Part shown: positions 1-9,639 of the stretch, piece after piece | Numbering within the stretch: position 1 is the first letter of the stretch | How the letters are laid out: each line of letters opens with the position of its first letter | Notes under the pieces: model-generated | Told to the model about the DNA's origin: nothing | Databases searched by the model: none | What the model saw: only the letters and a program-made list of their open reading frames with translations | From: Chara braunii | Lineage: Eukaryota; Streptophyta; Charophyceae; Charales; Characeae | Direction of reading: 5' to 3' | Assembly: GCA_003427395.1 (NCBI GenBank) | Contig: BFEA01000095.1 | Span: forward strand, 1,982,897 to 2,007,526 | Length of the DNA stretch: 24,630 nt | Made by a program: the position numbers and the translations under genes

Positions 1-47
<47 letters not shown>
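1..47. repeat. (GA)n microsatellite at left window edge
   Basis: An uninterrupted GA dinucleotide array runs from the first base. A second GA array closes the window at 24571-24630, so both ends lie in the same simple repeat. This suggests the window is a contig broken in microsatellites. Confidence 0.97.
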
Positions 48-49
<2 letters not shown>

Positions 50-96
50 GCAGCATGCAGCATGTAAGTGGCAGGGAGCACAAAGGCGGGCGTTGA

Positions 97-249
97 CCTC
101 CAAAAAAAAAAAAAAAAGTAATTTTATTGGAATACACGAGTTTTCTCTTTTCAAAATTCGAATAAACACCGCATTTTGGCTGTAGTGGTGAAACCACCAG
201 TACCTTTCCCATGTAGCAGCCACGGGCCCCTTGCGGCAGCTTTTGGAGG
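97..249. other. Short segment bounded by 9-bp inverted repeats
   Basis: CCTCCAAAA at 97-105 and TTTTGGAGG at 241-249 are perfect inverted repeats about 150 bp apart. The left one runs into an A homopolymer. A small internal hairpin, TGGTG-AAAC-CACCA, lies near 187-200. This could be a tiny inverted-repeat element or chance. No target duplication is evident and no gene is seen. Confidence 0.3.
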
Positions 250-253
250 CCGT

Positions 254-276
254 GTTTGTGTGTGTGTGTGTGTTTG
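254..276. repeat. (GT)n microsatellite at the truncated end of element A
   Basis: A GT-rich run sits exactly where the reading frame of retroelement A stops resembling its relative B. It probably marks or caused the breakpoint that removed integrase and the 3' LTR of element A. Confidence 0.85.
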
Positions 277-757
277 TTACGTCGGTCCCTGCCAACGATA
301 GTCCTGCGCCCGCTCCGTGACTCTCCGTCGCTCGGCTTTGGTAAGTTCTGACAGCGAGTCGCCTGACAGCCTCCGTAGTAACAGAAGGTCCGTCCAGACT
401 TTCGCGCGGCGGACACTCGGCGAGAATCCGTCGGCTGTTTGTGCATCCAGATACCGTTTCTCGGTAGGGACTTGGTCCGGTATACAGTTGGGACAAACCC
501 ACATCTTTTCGGTTCGGTACCTAACGCATTGTCCGTGGGACTTGACCGCTTGACACCGACTACACTACACCCACAGAAGAAAACAGGGCCCTCCCGGATG
601 TGACCCCACTTGGTCCGGGACCATAGGCAAGGTACAGAAAAAACAGGGACTTAGCTGTGTTTCAGGGGACGAGTAGGGACTAGATGAGAGAGCGAGGGAT
701 TTGGATGAGGGCAAAGAGATAGCGTCTACCATATCCACTGAAACCTCCATTCCGGAC
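277..757 (-). pseudogene. Element A: PHD-like finger and linker between RNase H and integrase
   Basis: In the frame starting near 750, a C-x2-C pair (codons at 643-645 and 634-636) is followed after an in-frame TAG (565-567) by C-x2-C, then H-x2-C, and finally WVCPNC ending at 484. This is a C4HC3 series with Trp two residues before the last Cys pair, the PHD-finger signature. A helical, Arg-rich segment follows (VWTD near its start, DYRW at its end) that is also conserved in element B. The frame then ends at 277, where similarity to B is lost and the integrase part is missing. The frame differs from the upstream RNase H frame, so a frameshift lies near 755. Function is inferred: PHD fingers usually bind histone H3 tails, so this one may have helped choose insertion sites. 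Confidence 0.7.
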
Positions 758-2011
758 TCAGGCGTCGTTCTTGCGTAGCACGTGTAGCTCCCCGTAGTGC
801 GGTTTCGTCGCTGCGACTTCTGGCCTCCACGGAATGAGTGGCTCGTTGGCTGGACACTTGTTGGGCGGCAGAAGGCGCGTCAATCCATCGGCGTTACCAT
901 GCTGCCGCTTTGCACGGTGGCGGATGTCGAGTTCATAATCTTGCAGACGTACCGCCCACCTGCCCAGCGTCCCCGTGTAGTCTGTGTTGTTGCGTAGGGA
1001 CAGCAACGGCTGATGATCCGTTACCAGCACGAATTTCTAGCCGTAAAGATACGGTCGGAAATGCTGGATCCCCCACACCACCGCCAGGCATTCGCCTTTG
1101 CACGCTTCGTAATTAGCCTGCGCCTGGCTCAGCGTCTTGGACGCGTACTCAATGACGTGTTCCCTTCCGTCCGCCCCGTGCTGAGTCAGCACCGCTGATA
1201 TCGCCTGAGGCTGCCAGTCGGTGTACAGTGCGAACGGTCTTGTCGGGTGGGGACGCGCCAGCACAGGAGCAGATGTCAAAGCCTCCTTCAACGCCTGAAA
1301 TGCCGCTTCACATTTCGGCGTCCACATCAGCTCTTCCTCTTTCTTCAGCAGATTCGTGAGGGGCTTCGCTATACCGGCGAACCCCTTGATGAAGCATCGG
1401 TAATAGGATGCCAGCCCTAGAAAAGCCCGAACCTGGGTGAGTGTGACCGGCGTCGGGGCTTCTTGAACTACTGCCACCTTCCTCGGATCCGGTTTTAGTC
1501 CATCGACCGTGACGATGTACCCCAAGAATGAGATCTCCGACAAGAAGAACTCGCTTTTCTCCAAGGCCACTTTGAACCCCGCATCTTTTAGTGCATGCAA
1601 AACCCACTCAATGTGTTCCACGTGGTACTCATGTGTTTTTTAAAAGACCAAAATATCATCCATATACACAATCACGCAAAAATTGATCAGGGGTTGGGTT
1701 AGTCGGGTTTTGTTAACGAACTCAGCGAAGGCCACATTCATGGCCCGCTAAAACGTTGCAGGGGCGTTACAAATTCCCACGGGACACCGGACCCATTGCC
1801 ACGTGCCCTCAAATAGGACGAAAGCGGTTTTGGGTCGGTCCTCCGGTCGGACTGCGACATAGTGAAAACCGTGTCGGATATCGAACTTGGAAAAGACTCG
1901 CGAGGCCTCGATAGCATCCAACAAATCGTCGATTCGCGGCAAGGGATACACATCTTTGGTAGTGATAGCGTTCAATTTCCGGTAGTCGATGCATACCCGG
2001 ACCGAACCATT
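758..2011 (-). pseudogene. Element A: reverse transcriptase and RNase H, broken by stops
   Basis: One minus-strand frame carries the polymerase across three internal stops. Visible landmarks are CIDYRKLNAITTKDVYPLPR after the stop at 2012, FSKFD with the first catalytic Asp near 1880, the YMDD box at 1655-1666, FLGY, and RAFLGLASYYR of the connection. RNase H motifs follow: YTDWQPQAISAVL, a GE-type segment before AVVWGIQHF, VTDH, and a tail ending in HGNADGLTRL. Internal stops are at 1748-1750, 1640-1642 and 1037-1039. The 1037 stop lies where element B has Gln, so it is a C-to-T type change. Family assignment to Ty3/gypsy is secure; enzymatic function is lost. Confidence 0.92.
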
Positions 2012-4156
2012 TCATTTTGGCACGAGGACCACGGGAAAAGACCACGGTCCCAGCGATGGTTCGACCCACCCCAGCCGCTCGAATTCCCGTACCCTTTCCA
2101 ACGCCAGTTGTCTTTCTTTAAGGGAATATCGGTACGGGGCGTGATCCCCGGTATCAATCGTGTGCAATATCAAAGGGGTTAGCCCTATGTCGTGGTCCTG
2201 AATACTGACGGCCTCAGGATAGGCCCGTATAACCGCCAAGAGGAGGCGTCTGTATTCATCCGGAACACGGGCTGGTAACTGAACTTCTATGGTTCCCCCA
2301 AGAAGGGAGACCGTCGTCGTAACCGTAGGGACCGTTGCGCTGGCATCGGGCGAGGCCCCAAACAAAGAGTTGTCGGTTTTCGCCGAAAGGACAGTCGCAA
2401 TAAGTTGACTGTCCGCCGGACTCACCGGCTCGCTTTCCATGTCACTATCACTGTCCAGTTCGGGTTCGGCCGAGGGTTCTACCGAAAAGGTCTGCGTCAG
2501 TTCCCTCGGTCCCCACCGATATTCCCTTGTTCGGGGTTGAAACGACACCCCCTCTTTCAGGAGTATCGCGGCTTTTTCATTCGTGAGTAGGGGCCGTGGA
2601 GGTCGAAAAGATAAATCGCACAGCCCCCTAAGCTCGGTAAATCTTTCAGGTAGGGGGTCCGTTCGGAGATACAAGGACGCAGGGGGTTCCGAAAGGTCAG
2701 TTATTCGGAACACCCTCAGCAAGGGTTCCCCCTGCACCACGGAGGAGAACGCGTGCGACCAATTGGACTCGCTCCTAACTATTTCCAGGGGTTCTCGCCA
2801 CCAAGAATGGCGCCACCGATCCTGAACTCGGATCGGATATTGGTCGGGTACATCAGTCTCGTCATTTTCCGTCGAGGGTTCATTTTCGTCCGGTGACAGG
2901 CGTCGGATCATGTTGATTTGATGGACTTTCGTGGTGAGTCGAGGCGCCGGCAGGGTGTGCATGCGCACCGCCAGTCTCATTGGTATCGAATGGGGTTTGG
3001 GGTGGGCCGATGTGAGCACCACTTTACAGCTGTCAAAGTGCATTCGCGCTCCGACCGCTGCCTGCCACGGAATGCCTAGCAGAACATCGTACGCCTGTAC
3101 ATCCAGCACGATTACGTCGCACAAACAATGCACCCGCCCCACCCGTATAGGCATGTTCGTCTTTTGCCCTTTACAATGAATACTGTCTTCCGTAGCGGAT
3201 ATATACAGTTCATCAGGTCGGAGGGGGTGAACCTGTCCTTCCCTTCCCAACTGTTTCGTCAATCTCCAAGAAATGGCGATCGCTGACGATCCCGAATCTA
3301 GGATGGCGGCCGAGGGATTTCCCCAGACCTCGCAGTCACACTCNACGCTTTTCCANGTTATAGGATAGGCTCGGAGGAATACCTCNGGTTTTTCCGAGGC
3401 AGNNTCTACNGTNTGGATCATTCCTATCCGGTCGGCTTCGTGCACCTTTGAGGTCGAGGGCTGCGACTCCTCGTTTGTGGGTAGGTCCCGTAGGACCGGC
3501 TTTTTGCCCTTTCGACTTTCCTCGAATCGGCGCCTGTTTTTGAGGCATTGTTCGATCAACTTTTCGTTAGCTGCTTCGGAAATGGTTAGCAGATAGGGAA
3601 TAGGGACGGGGATCCGAAGATCCAAAGCCTTCAAGGCATCCAATACGTCGATATGGCCATCCTTGTATTCAGGACAAGGTGCCGCAAGGTCTTCGAACCC
3701 TGGTCGCCACGGCCCGAGGTCGCTTTCCTCGGTAATCCATTGGACGTGACGTATCACTCCGATGGTCCTGAGTTCGAACATCGCCACAGCCATGTATTCA
3801 TCGGGCCCTATCTCGGTGGCCACCGGGGTCACCATTTCCGTTGCCCCGGTATCCATCACCGTGGTCATCCTCCCCTGTCCTGCAGTGGTTGGAGCAGCCA
3901 GCGGGATTTGGGAAGGCCCAGCGGGCCCGCCCTGAGTTCGAGGTTTCGGACAATCTTTCGCAAGGTGACCTGGCTGATTACAGTTATAACAGCGTAGGGG
4001 CGGGACAGCCCCGGCCACGGGCATAGGGGCCCCGGCGGCCATAGCCGCTTGTTGCCGTTGTGCGGCGGCTATGCGTTGCCACTGCAGGCCCTGAACAAAC
4101 TTCGTCAGCGGGGCCACTACCATAACTAATTGGGCCGCAACCTCTTTCCTGTACAC
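2012..4156 (-). pseudogene. Element A: zinc knuckle, aspartic protease and start of reverse transcriptase
   Basis: An open stretch of 714 codons is the longest in the window. Residues 56-69 form a CCHC zinc knuckle (C-x2-C-x4-H-x4-C), the nucleic-acid-binding end of gag. A long linker follows. ILDSGSSA with Asp at residue 287 is the likely protease active site, and YDVLLGIPW near residue 356 is the matching downstream motif. A second DTGA motif at residues 102-105 is also present; which one was catalytic is uncertain, but the second fits the spacing better. An acidic linker precedes WSFPVVLVPK, the start of reverse transcriptase, where a TGA ends the frame. N bases make several residues around 248-271 unreadable. 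The same frame continues upstream of a TAA at 4184 into the gag tail. Confidence 0.88.
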
Positions 4157-4183
4157 TTCTTCCTCGCCCCGGCCTCGTTGTGC

Positions 4184-4983
4184 TTAACTGGAGCGACGGG
4201 AGGTCGAAGCAGAGAAAGAAGCCTTCCGATCCGAGCCTTTTTTTGTCGGACCCAACCCGAAGCGATCTTCGAACATTCGTGCGGTAGCGGAGTAGCTATT
4301 GCGTCGAACCCCCGAAGGGTCATCCTCGTCGGATTCTGAGTCCAGACCCACATCGTAGTTTTCTTTCCCGTACTTATTGCGTACTGAATTAGCTCCGTAA
4401 GCGTATGTTGTATAGGGTTGCATTTCTTGCGGATCTTTTTTCGCAGACGAGAATTTGACAATCCTCTGACGAAATCAGTTCGTACCATTTTCTCGTCCAT
4501 ACCGGAGCGTTCGGCTAGGTATGTAAAACGTTCAGCATATCTAGCCAAGGTTTCCCGAGGCTGCTGCGTGTATTCCTTTATTAGGCGGAGGCATTGACCT
4601 GGTGCGATGTGATCAAATCGGTCGAGAAATTTCCTTTGGAAGGCTAGCCAATTAGTGAAGGGGTTATGTCCATACCACTCAAAAGCGGTTCCGGCTAACC
4701 TTCTGGGGATTCGTTCTCGGAGCAACTGGTCCGACCAGCCCTGGGCTTTCAAGGCAGCTAGCCAGGTGCGAGGGTCCGTATCATCTTCGAAGAAAACGGG
4801 AACTTCGAAAGGAGGAGGTACAAAGTACAGGGGATGATTGGCCATCCCCGCGTGGTTATCACCGTCGTCTTCACCCCCAATTCCGGGTTCCACCATCGTG
4901 GGAGGCGGGTTTCGAGCCCCGCCTCTCGCTCGGTTCTGATTGCTATTCGCGGGCCGCAGGCGACGAAGAGCCAACCTACTCAA
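4184..4983 (-). pseudogene. Element A: gag capsid region, frameshifted
   Basis: The frame starts with Met at 4983, about 100 bases after the primer-binding site, as expected for gag. The middle matches the retrotransposon gag (capsid) fold family: a segment with PRTWLAAL, then FEWYGHNPFTNWLAFQRKFL, then YAERF and FVRGL. The capsid frame passes into another frame between about 4425 and 4370. That second frame carries an acidic tail (DSESDEDD) and a stop at 4184, after which it runs in phase into the zinc-knuckle frame. The original product was therefore probably one gag or gag-pol protein, now split by one frameshift and one stop. Gag would have formed the cytoplasmic particle that packages element RNA. 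Confidence 0.85.
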
Positions 4984-5079
4984 AAATGAGAAAAATATAA
5001 AAAGAAAGATCAGAAAAAAAAAGGAAAACTCTTAAGCAGGGTATTCGTCCTAGGAAAACCTTGGAGCTGAAACGAATCA

Positions 5080-5091
5080 GCTCTGATACCA
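5080..5091 (-). other. Primer-binding site for initiator tRNA-Met
   Basis: On the minus strand TGGTATCAGAGC is the classic 12-base plant LTR-element primer-binding site, complementary to the 3' end of initiator tRNA-Met. It lies about 100 bases before the gag start and a few bases after the predicted LTR end. It fixes the orientation of element A and the position of its 5' LTR. Confidence 0.93.
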
Positions 5092-5179
5092 ACCTCATGC
5101 CCCCTCGCGGCTTCCCGTACGGGGTTGCCAATCAGAGTTCTTGGAGGGGCGTGGCCGAGGATTTTTGGCCATAGGTGTT

Positions 5180-5206
5180 GAGTCTCCCGGAAGGAACGGG
5201 AGACTC
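5180..5206. other. Perfect 10-bp stem-loop in LTR
   Basis: GAGTCTCCCG and CGGGAGACTC flank a 7-base loop with no mismatch. It lies downstream of the predicted transcription start, so it would appear in element RNA within R-U5. A role in RNA dimerisation, packaging or 3'-end formation is possible but is only inferred. Confidence 0.7.
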
Positions 5207-5748
5207 TCGTTTCGTGCCAGAGGTTACCCCGGAGTCGAACTATCGTCGCGAAATCCCGTGGCGGTCGGATCGCTCCGAAACCATAAAATAAGAAGGGTTT
5301 CCGCGAAAACGAACTGTCGTCGTGCATCAGGACGCGAAAAGGCATCAAGGGGAGAGGGCCATGGCAGCGGAAAGCAAAACTTCAGCCGTCATGGGGTTGT
5401 GAGGGATAGGTGGTGGGTTCGAAGTATTTGGCCTCGTCCTCGGCCTCACAGAGTCCGCGCGGAAGGTTCCGGGAGGGTAAGGCGGCGGGAGGACTCGCCG
5501 ACATCCGAATTCGAAACTGCGCGGGCAGCGACCCCACACTACGGGAAAGCTCGGGGAAACGTGTCGCTTCCTCGTAACCCAGAACCAGTCGTCGCCAAGA
5601 ACGAGAGTCCCCCTGGCGACACCAGCGATAATCAAACTGCGACCACCACGCGGCGTGAGCGGCCGACCAGGGCAACACAGTCAAACCCGTATAAGGCAAT
5701 ATTAGAGTCTGGGAATCAAAACGGTCGATGAAGACAAACCCGTTCCCC

Positions 5749-5754
5749 TTTATA
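5749..5754 (-). promoter_or_regulatory. Predicted LTR TATA box
   Basis: GATATAAAGG reads on the minus strand about 660 bases upstream of the primer-binding site, in an otherwise GC-rich LTR. It is the best TATA candidate for element A, with transcription expected to start about 30 bases further left, near 5720. Confidence 0.5.
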
Positions 5755-6299
5755 TCGCAAGCCCGAGGCGGGTCTCGCCAACAAACTTGCTCCGTTCGCC
5801 TCAGCGCGCGCCGTACGTCCGCATCGCAGTAGACGCTGTCGTCATCAGTGATGGGGAAGGTCAGTAGCGAGATGAGACGATCGGAAGCAGGCGATGAACA
5901 TGGGCAAGATCCCATGCTCCCGGTCATCCGAACCAACATCGACTTCATGCAACACTCGAAGCAACCTTCTCTCTCGGGGTTAGCGCGTCGGAGGAAGATG
6001 GCGAAATCGAAGCTCTCTTCCCCTTGCGGGGGCGTCGACCGCGCGCGCGGATGCAGGCGGTTGACGTCACCGGTACGGGGACGAAAATCTCAAAACAAGG
6101 GAGGCGAGAGAGAGAGGGAGAGAGCTTACACCGAGAACGCGCGCGCGCACCCACGCGAAGGGCCGCAAAAGGGAGAGGAACAACAGGATTAACACACTCG
6201 TACTCCTAGGCAGACGGTCCCCCAATTCAGTTTCCCCATCCCCATCTAGACAAGTACATACACACATGCATGCAAACAATCAATAACCCTTAACAGGAC

Positions 6300-7320
6300 A
6301 TCCAATTATCCATAGACCTTCGACATCACTCATGCGCTTTCGAGCGCTTCGGTCCGGCACCGCACAAGGGCAGCGCAGGACCCTCCTGGCCGCGTCACGC
6401 AGGAGTTGGTTCATATCCTTCGTCGCGGATAATACATGTGGAGCTTCCTTAAGCCGCTCCGGCCGAGTGCGCCAACCATACCTCTCGCGAACCCCTACGA
6501 CAGGATAGGGCCTACGCGAGGCACGACTTACCTCCACCTTACAGGAGCTGTCACCTCCCTTCGGTGGGCGTATCCCCGCCGAGCTACCAGTCCACAATGC
6601 GAAAGCTAATCAGTTGCAATCGCAAAGGTGGACCAGCCGAGGGCGTTTCTCGCTCGCTGTAGCATAGGGGGTACGCGCGGTAATACGCCTATCGGGNCCG
6701 CACGCGAACCGACATCTTGGGGGGCTGAAGTCCCAAGCGCGGCTCATCGTCGGTCGACTAGGACGCATCCCACACACCACGCGCACACCACTCTAACAAC
6801 CACAACACAACAACACACACATACATATACGCAAAACAACTCAACGCGAACCACGCGACACGAACCACGCGACAACTCTCCTAGCCCCTTCAGTAGCCAT
6901 CCCATAATTTTCCAGTGTGGAAATCGGATAGGCGTCGCGTGCGAGACTTGGTATAAGACCGCGTGAACGCAGGGCTAACTCATATCGACTCGCAATGCAA
7001 GTGTACGCAAGCGGTCGCAACGATGGCGTACTATGTAGTACCCATGCTCATGCGGTCCTCGCTAATCTCGAGGGTCGCATTCGACACTCAAGTGTCGGCT
7101 GACACGCGCCTTGAGGGTTAATCTCTCGACGCTGGACAACCACCATGCGCGGTTGAAGATCACACACGCTCTTCTGCACCTTATGCAGAGCGGGTGGTAC
7201 ACAGGTCCATACCTGTGGTGGCAGTCGCCTCTTACTGCCCTGGAGACGAGTCCCACTCCGGGCCTGGGCAAAAGTTAAGAGGTTTGACTTTGACGGCTGT
7301 CACGGACTACAACGTCCAAC
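6300..7320. other. Non-coding stretch with several strong short hairpins
   Basis: No convincing protein signal on either strand. An A/C-rich stretch lies at about 6765-6860. Three short hairpins follow: CGACAC-TCAA-GTGTCG at 7082-7097, TCTGCA-CCTTA-TGCAGA near 7173-7188, and CACAGGT-CCAT-ACCTGTG at 7200-7217. The section may be part of another degraded LTR or an untranslated leader, but I find no primer-binding site to prove it. Confidence 0.4.
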
Positions 7321-8146
7321 CATAAAAATCTCCAAAAAGCAAAGGATAAAGAAGGGTTTTCCTTTTCTCTAAGGCCATAATTTGGTTATCCCTTGCGCAC
7401 GATCACAGTAAGCCGCGCGCATACCCAAGGCACATGTAAATATATACATAATGGTTAGTTATATAGGACGATCACTTCTCACAGTCACAGTGGGGCTCCC
7501 TCCAACCATATATGCATGTAATCGCAGGCAATCACATCCAGAGTCCGAATCACAAACGCACCTGCAATCACATCAAAGATTCATCCAAAAGTCCACGCAC
7601 TATACGGGTTCAACTTCAACCATTCCTTGCACTCATACCCCTCGTTTTAGCCATACAAGCCTCACTCGTGCAACTCTTAAATAAATACTCGGTACTTTTG
7701 TTGGATGGCCATTCAATAAAGTCCGGATGAAAACACAACAAAACAGTTCAATCACAAGGCTAAAGCCTTTAGGTTGAGTGACAGGGGTGAATTGGAGTTG
7801 AATCGCAAACCGACGAATCGGCAACCGACCTGTTATCAGTGATAACAGAAAGTGATCCTCAAGGGATCAAGTTGAATCTAGTCCTCAACTTTGGATCAAA
7901 TGATCAGGAAGACCTGTAACACACGATGGACCAATCCCCAAGCCTAAATCATAAGTGTATGGATAATACGACTCCATAACATATCCTCACTTAAAATCTT
8001 CCTATAAGCTAAGCCTAAGTCTACCTCTAAGCCAGTGCTTAAGCAAAGGTTGACCAACTCCAGAATCTCCCCTATTCAGGCCCTATTCAGGGTGGATCAC
8101 CAAAATCGCCACCTGTCAAAATATAATCTATCTCTTTTAAACTAAG
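7321..8146. other. AT-rich non-coding stretch
   Basis: Base composition turns AT-rich here and stays so to about 9700. No gene is seen. A perfect 9-bp inverted repeat with a single-base centre (CTGTTATCA-G-TGATAACAG) lies at 7830-7848, closely followed by GATCC/GGATC. The stretch leads directly into the 124-bp satellite. Confidence 0.5.
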
Positions 8147-8800
8147 AAAATTTCGGCAGCGCTTCCCGTAGGGAAAATGCCTTTCCAGAATTCATATAAG
8201 TCCACATATGAAAGTAGAAATAACCTCTAACTCTGGAAAGTCAAAATTTGTCTAACTCCTTGAATTGGTAGAAATTTTTGCAGCATTTCCTTTAGAAAGG
8301 GAGACTTCTCGGATTTATACTAAGTCAGATTTGAACTCAGAAAACAACCTAAGTTCAATTAAAACAAGATTTAATTTAGACAAGATTTAACTAACTCCTT
8401 TGCTTTGCAGAAATTTCGGCAGCACTCCCTCTAGGAAAGTGCTATTCCAAAATTTATACAAAGCTAGGTCCAGAATTTGAAAGTAACTTTGACTTCCCTA
8501 AGTTCAGTTTTGTCTAACTCCCTTAATTAGCAAAAATTTGGGCAGCACTCCTTTAAGAAAAAAAAACTTCCCTGATTTTAACTAAGTCAGATAAGAGAAA
8601 AGACAAAGTTGAACTTTCGATAAGTTAAAATTCAACTAACTACTTGGATTTGTAGAAATTTTGGCAGCGCTTCCCGTAGAGAAAGTAGCTTGCCAAGATT
8701 TATACAAAGCCAAATGTAAGAAAAGATCTCAGAAACTGCAAGAATTCATCTAAGTAAAAAAAAGTTACTACACAAAATGCAGGAATTGACACTAACTCCT
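8147..8800. repeat. Five-copy tandem satellite, unit about 124 bp
   Basis: The phrase AAATTTYGGCAGC followed by a short pyrimidine run and a TAGRGAAAG-like segment recurs. Its GCAGC begins at 8156, 8280, 8419, 8542 and 8664, giving intervals of 124, 139, 123 and 122 bases. Each unit also carries CTAACTCCTT before the core and a TTTATAC-AAG segment after it. The 139-base unit seems to hold a small internal duplication of a GATTTAA-rich piece. A final half unit (ACTAACTCCTATAG) ends near 8800. Units are visibly diverged, so the array is old. It looks like a plant satellite or remnant LTR repeat. Confidence 0.88.
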
Positions 8801-9002
8801 ATAGCTCTAGCACATGGCGAGAAACTAAAGCAACTAGTTATCAACTTGAAACTCTAGCTAAGTAGTGGTCTCGCTCAATCACATGCAAACCAAACTACAA
8901 AGGTAAGTACTCTCACCAACCCCAAGTTCATTCCATATAGATAGTTTATGAATTTTTTAAGTCCTTGAACCCTTATTTCCCTCTTACATAAGACATAGGG
9001 CA

Positions 9003-9622
9003 GGACCATTCGCCATGGAAACAATGCCCAACTTGCCTTTAAGATATACACGAAGAAGTTGCACAACTACTTCTCTCTTCTTTTGGGCATATGACTAGGT
9101 CATTCGCCATGGAAACAATGCCTAGCCGCCCTAAGCCGTTTAATATCCAAAATTTAGTATTTCTCTGACGTTGTTTTCCAAAAGGAAAGCAAATATGGGC
9201 AGAGGACTGAACCATTCGCCATATAAACAATGTTTAGCTTGCCAAAACTATTTCCGTTTTATACTCCGAATTTTTCCCTTTCTCTTCTGGATGATATGGC
9301 TTAACGCTGGACCATTCACCATAGAAACAATGCCCAGCTGCCAGTTCACATGCAAATATATATAAAGTATTTGCCTTTTATACTCACTTTAACTTATATG
9401 CGTGGTTTTCAGGCTAAACCATTCACCATGGTTACAATTCTTAGCCTTAGACCAGAAATCCTCCCTCAGAATAAACAAGAACTTAAACTCCTTCAATCAG
9501 GCGAACCCCCAGAGTTAACTAGAGCAACCAGGCCATTCACAATGGAAACAATGCCTGGTCCTTTAGAAAACAGTCAAATAAACACAGCCCTGAGTCATTC
9601 ACCATGGAAACAATGCTCAGGT
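9003..9622 (+). repeat. Seven-copy array of conserved-loop hairpins with covarying stems
   Basis: A 20-base core, CATT-C(R)CCATGGAAAC-AATG with small changes, recurs at 9007, 9101, 9213, 9313, 9420, 9534 and 9596, spaced 62-114 bases. CATT pairs with AATG around a 12-base loop. Outside it, after a one- or two-base bulge, lie arms that differ between copies yet pair within each copy: CTAGG/CCTAG, CTGAA/TTTAG (one G-T), GCTGG/CCAGC, GGCTAA/TTAGCC, ACCAGG/CCTGGT and CCTGAG/CTCAGG. Copy 1 pairs weakly (GG/CC plus GGCA/TGCC). Sequence between hairpins is not shared. The pattern implies a maintained fold, in RNA or in single-stranded DNA. I recognise no described family. Confidence 0.85.
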
Positions 9623-9639
9623 TTTGGTTGACCCTTCCA

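Larger units (their letters stand above)
277..6300 (-). mobile_element. Ty3/gypsy LTR retrotransposon A, degenerate, 3' truncated
   Basis: Read on the minus strand the order is partial 5' LTR, primer-binding site (5080-5091), gag (4983 leftward), CCHC knuckle, aspartic protease, reverse transcriptase with YMDD, RNase H, then a PHD-like finger. The element breaks off at about 277, before integrase. Reverse transcriptase ahead of RNase H is the Ty3/gypsy layout as far as preserved. The left end is truncated, so no 3' LTR is available to fix the right border; 6300 is approximate. Frameshifts lie near 4370-4425 and 750-760. Stops lie at 4184, 2012, 1748, 1640, 1037 and 565. It cannot encode its proteins as it stands. 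Element B (18.9-23.9 kb) belongs to the same broad family but is clearly diverged. Confidence 0.9.
5098..6300 (-). mobile_element. Element A 5' LTR, outer border unresolved
   Basis: Sequence immediately 5' of the primer-binding site must be the end of the LTR. On the minus strand it probably ends ...GGGGGCA, six bases before the primer site. A TATA box at 5749-5754 divides it into U3 (to the right) and R-U5 (to the left). A perfect 10-bp hairpin lies at 5180-5206. The partner LTR was lost with the truncated end of element A, so the right border cannot be found by self-comparison. About 6300 is an estimate from typical LTR size. GA-rich and CG-rich runs (6011-6172) lie in the presumed U3. No gene is expected here. 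Confidence 0.6.

Noticed and set aside
2405-3179. Plus-strand reading frames across the protease region
   Set aside because: Antisense shadows of element A coding sequence.
9003-9622. CRISPR array
   Set aside because: Repeats with unrelated spacers look similar, but the spacers vary from about 40 to 95 bases, the repeat arms differ between copies, there are no cas genes, and the surroundings are eukaryotic.
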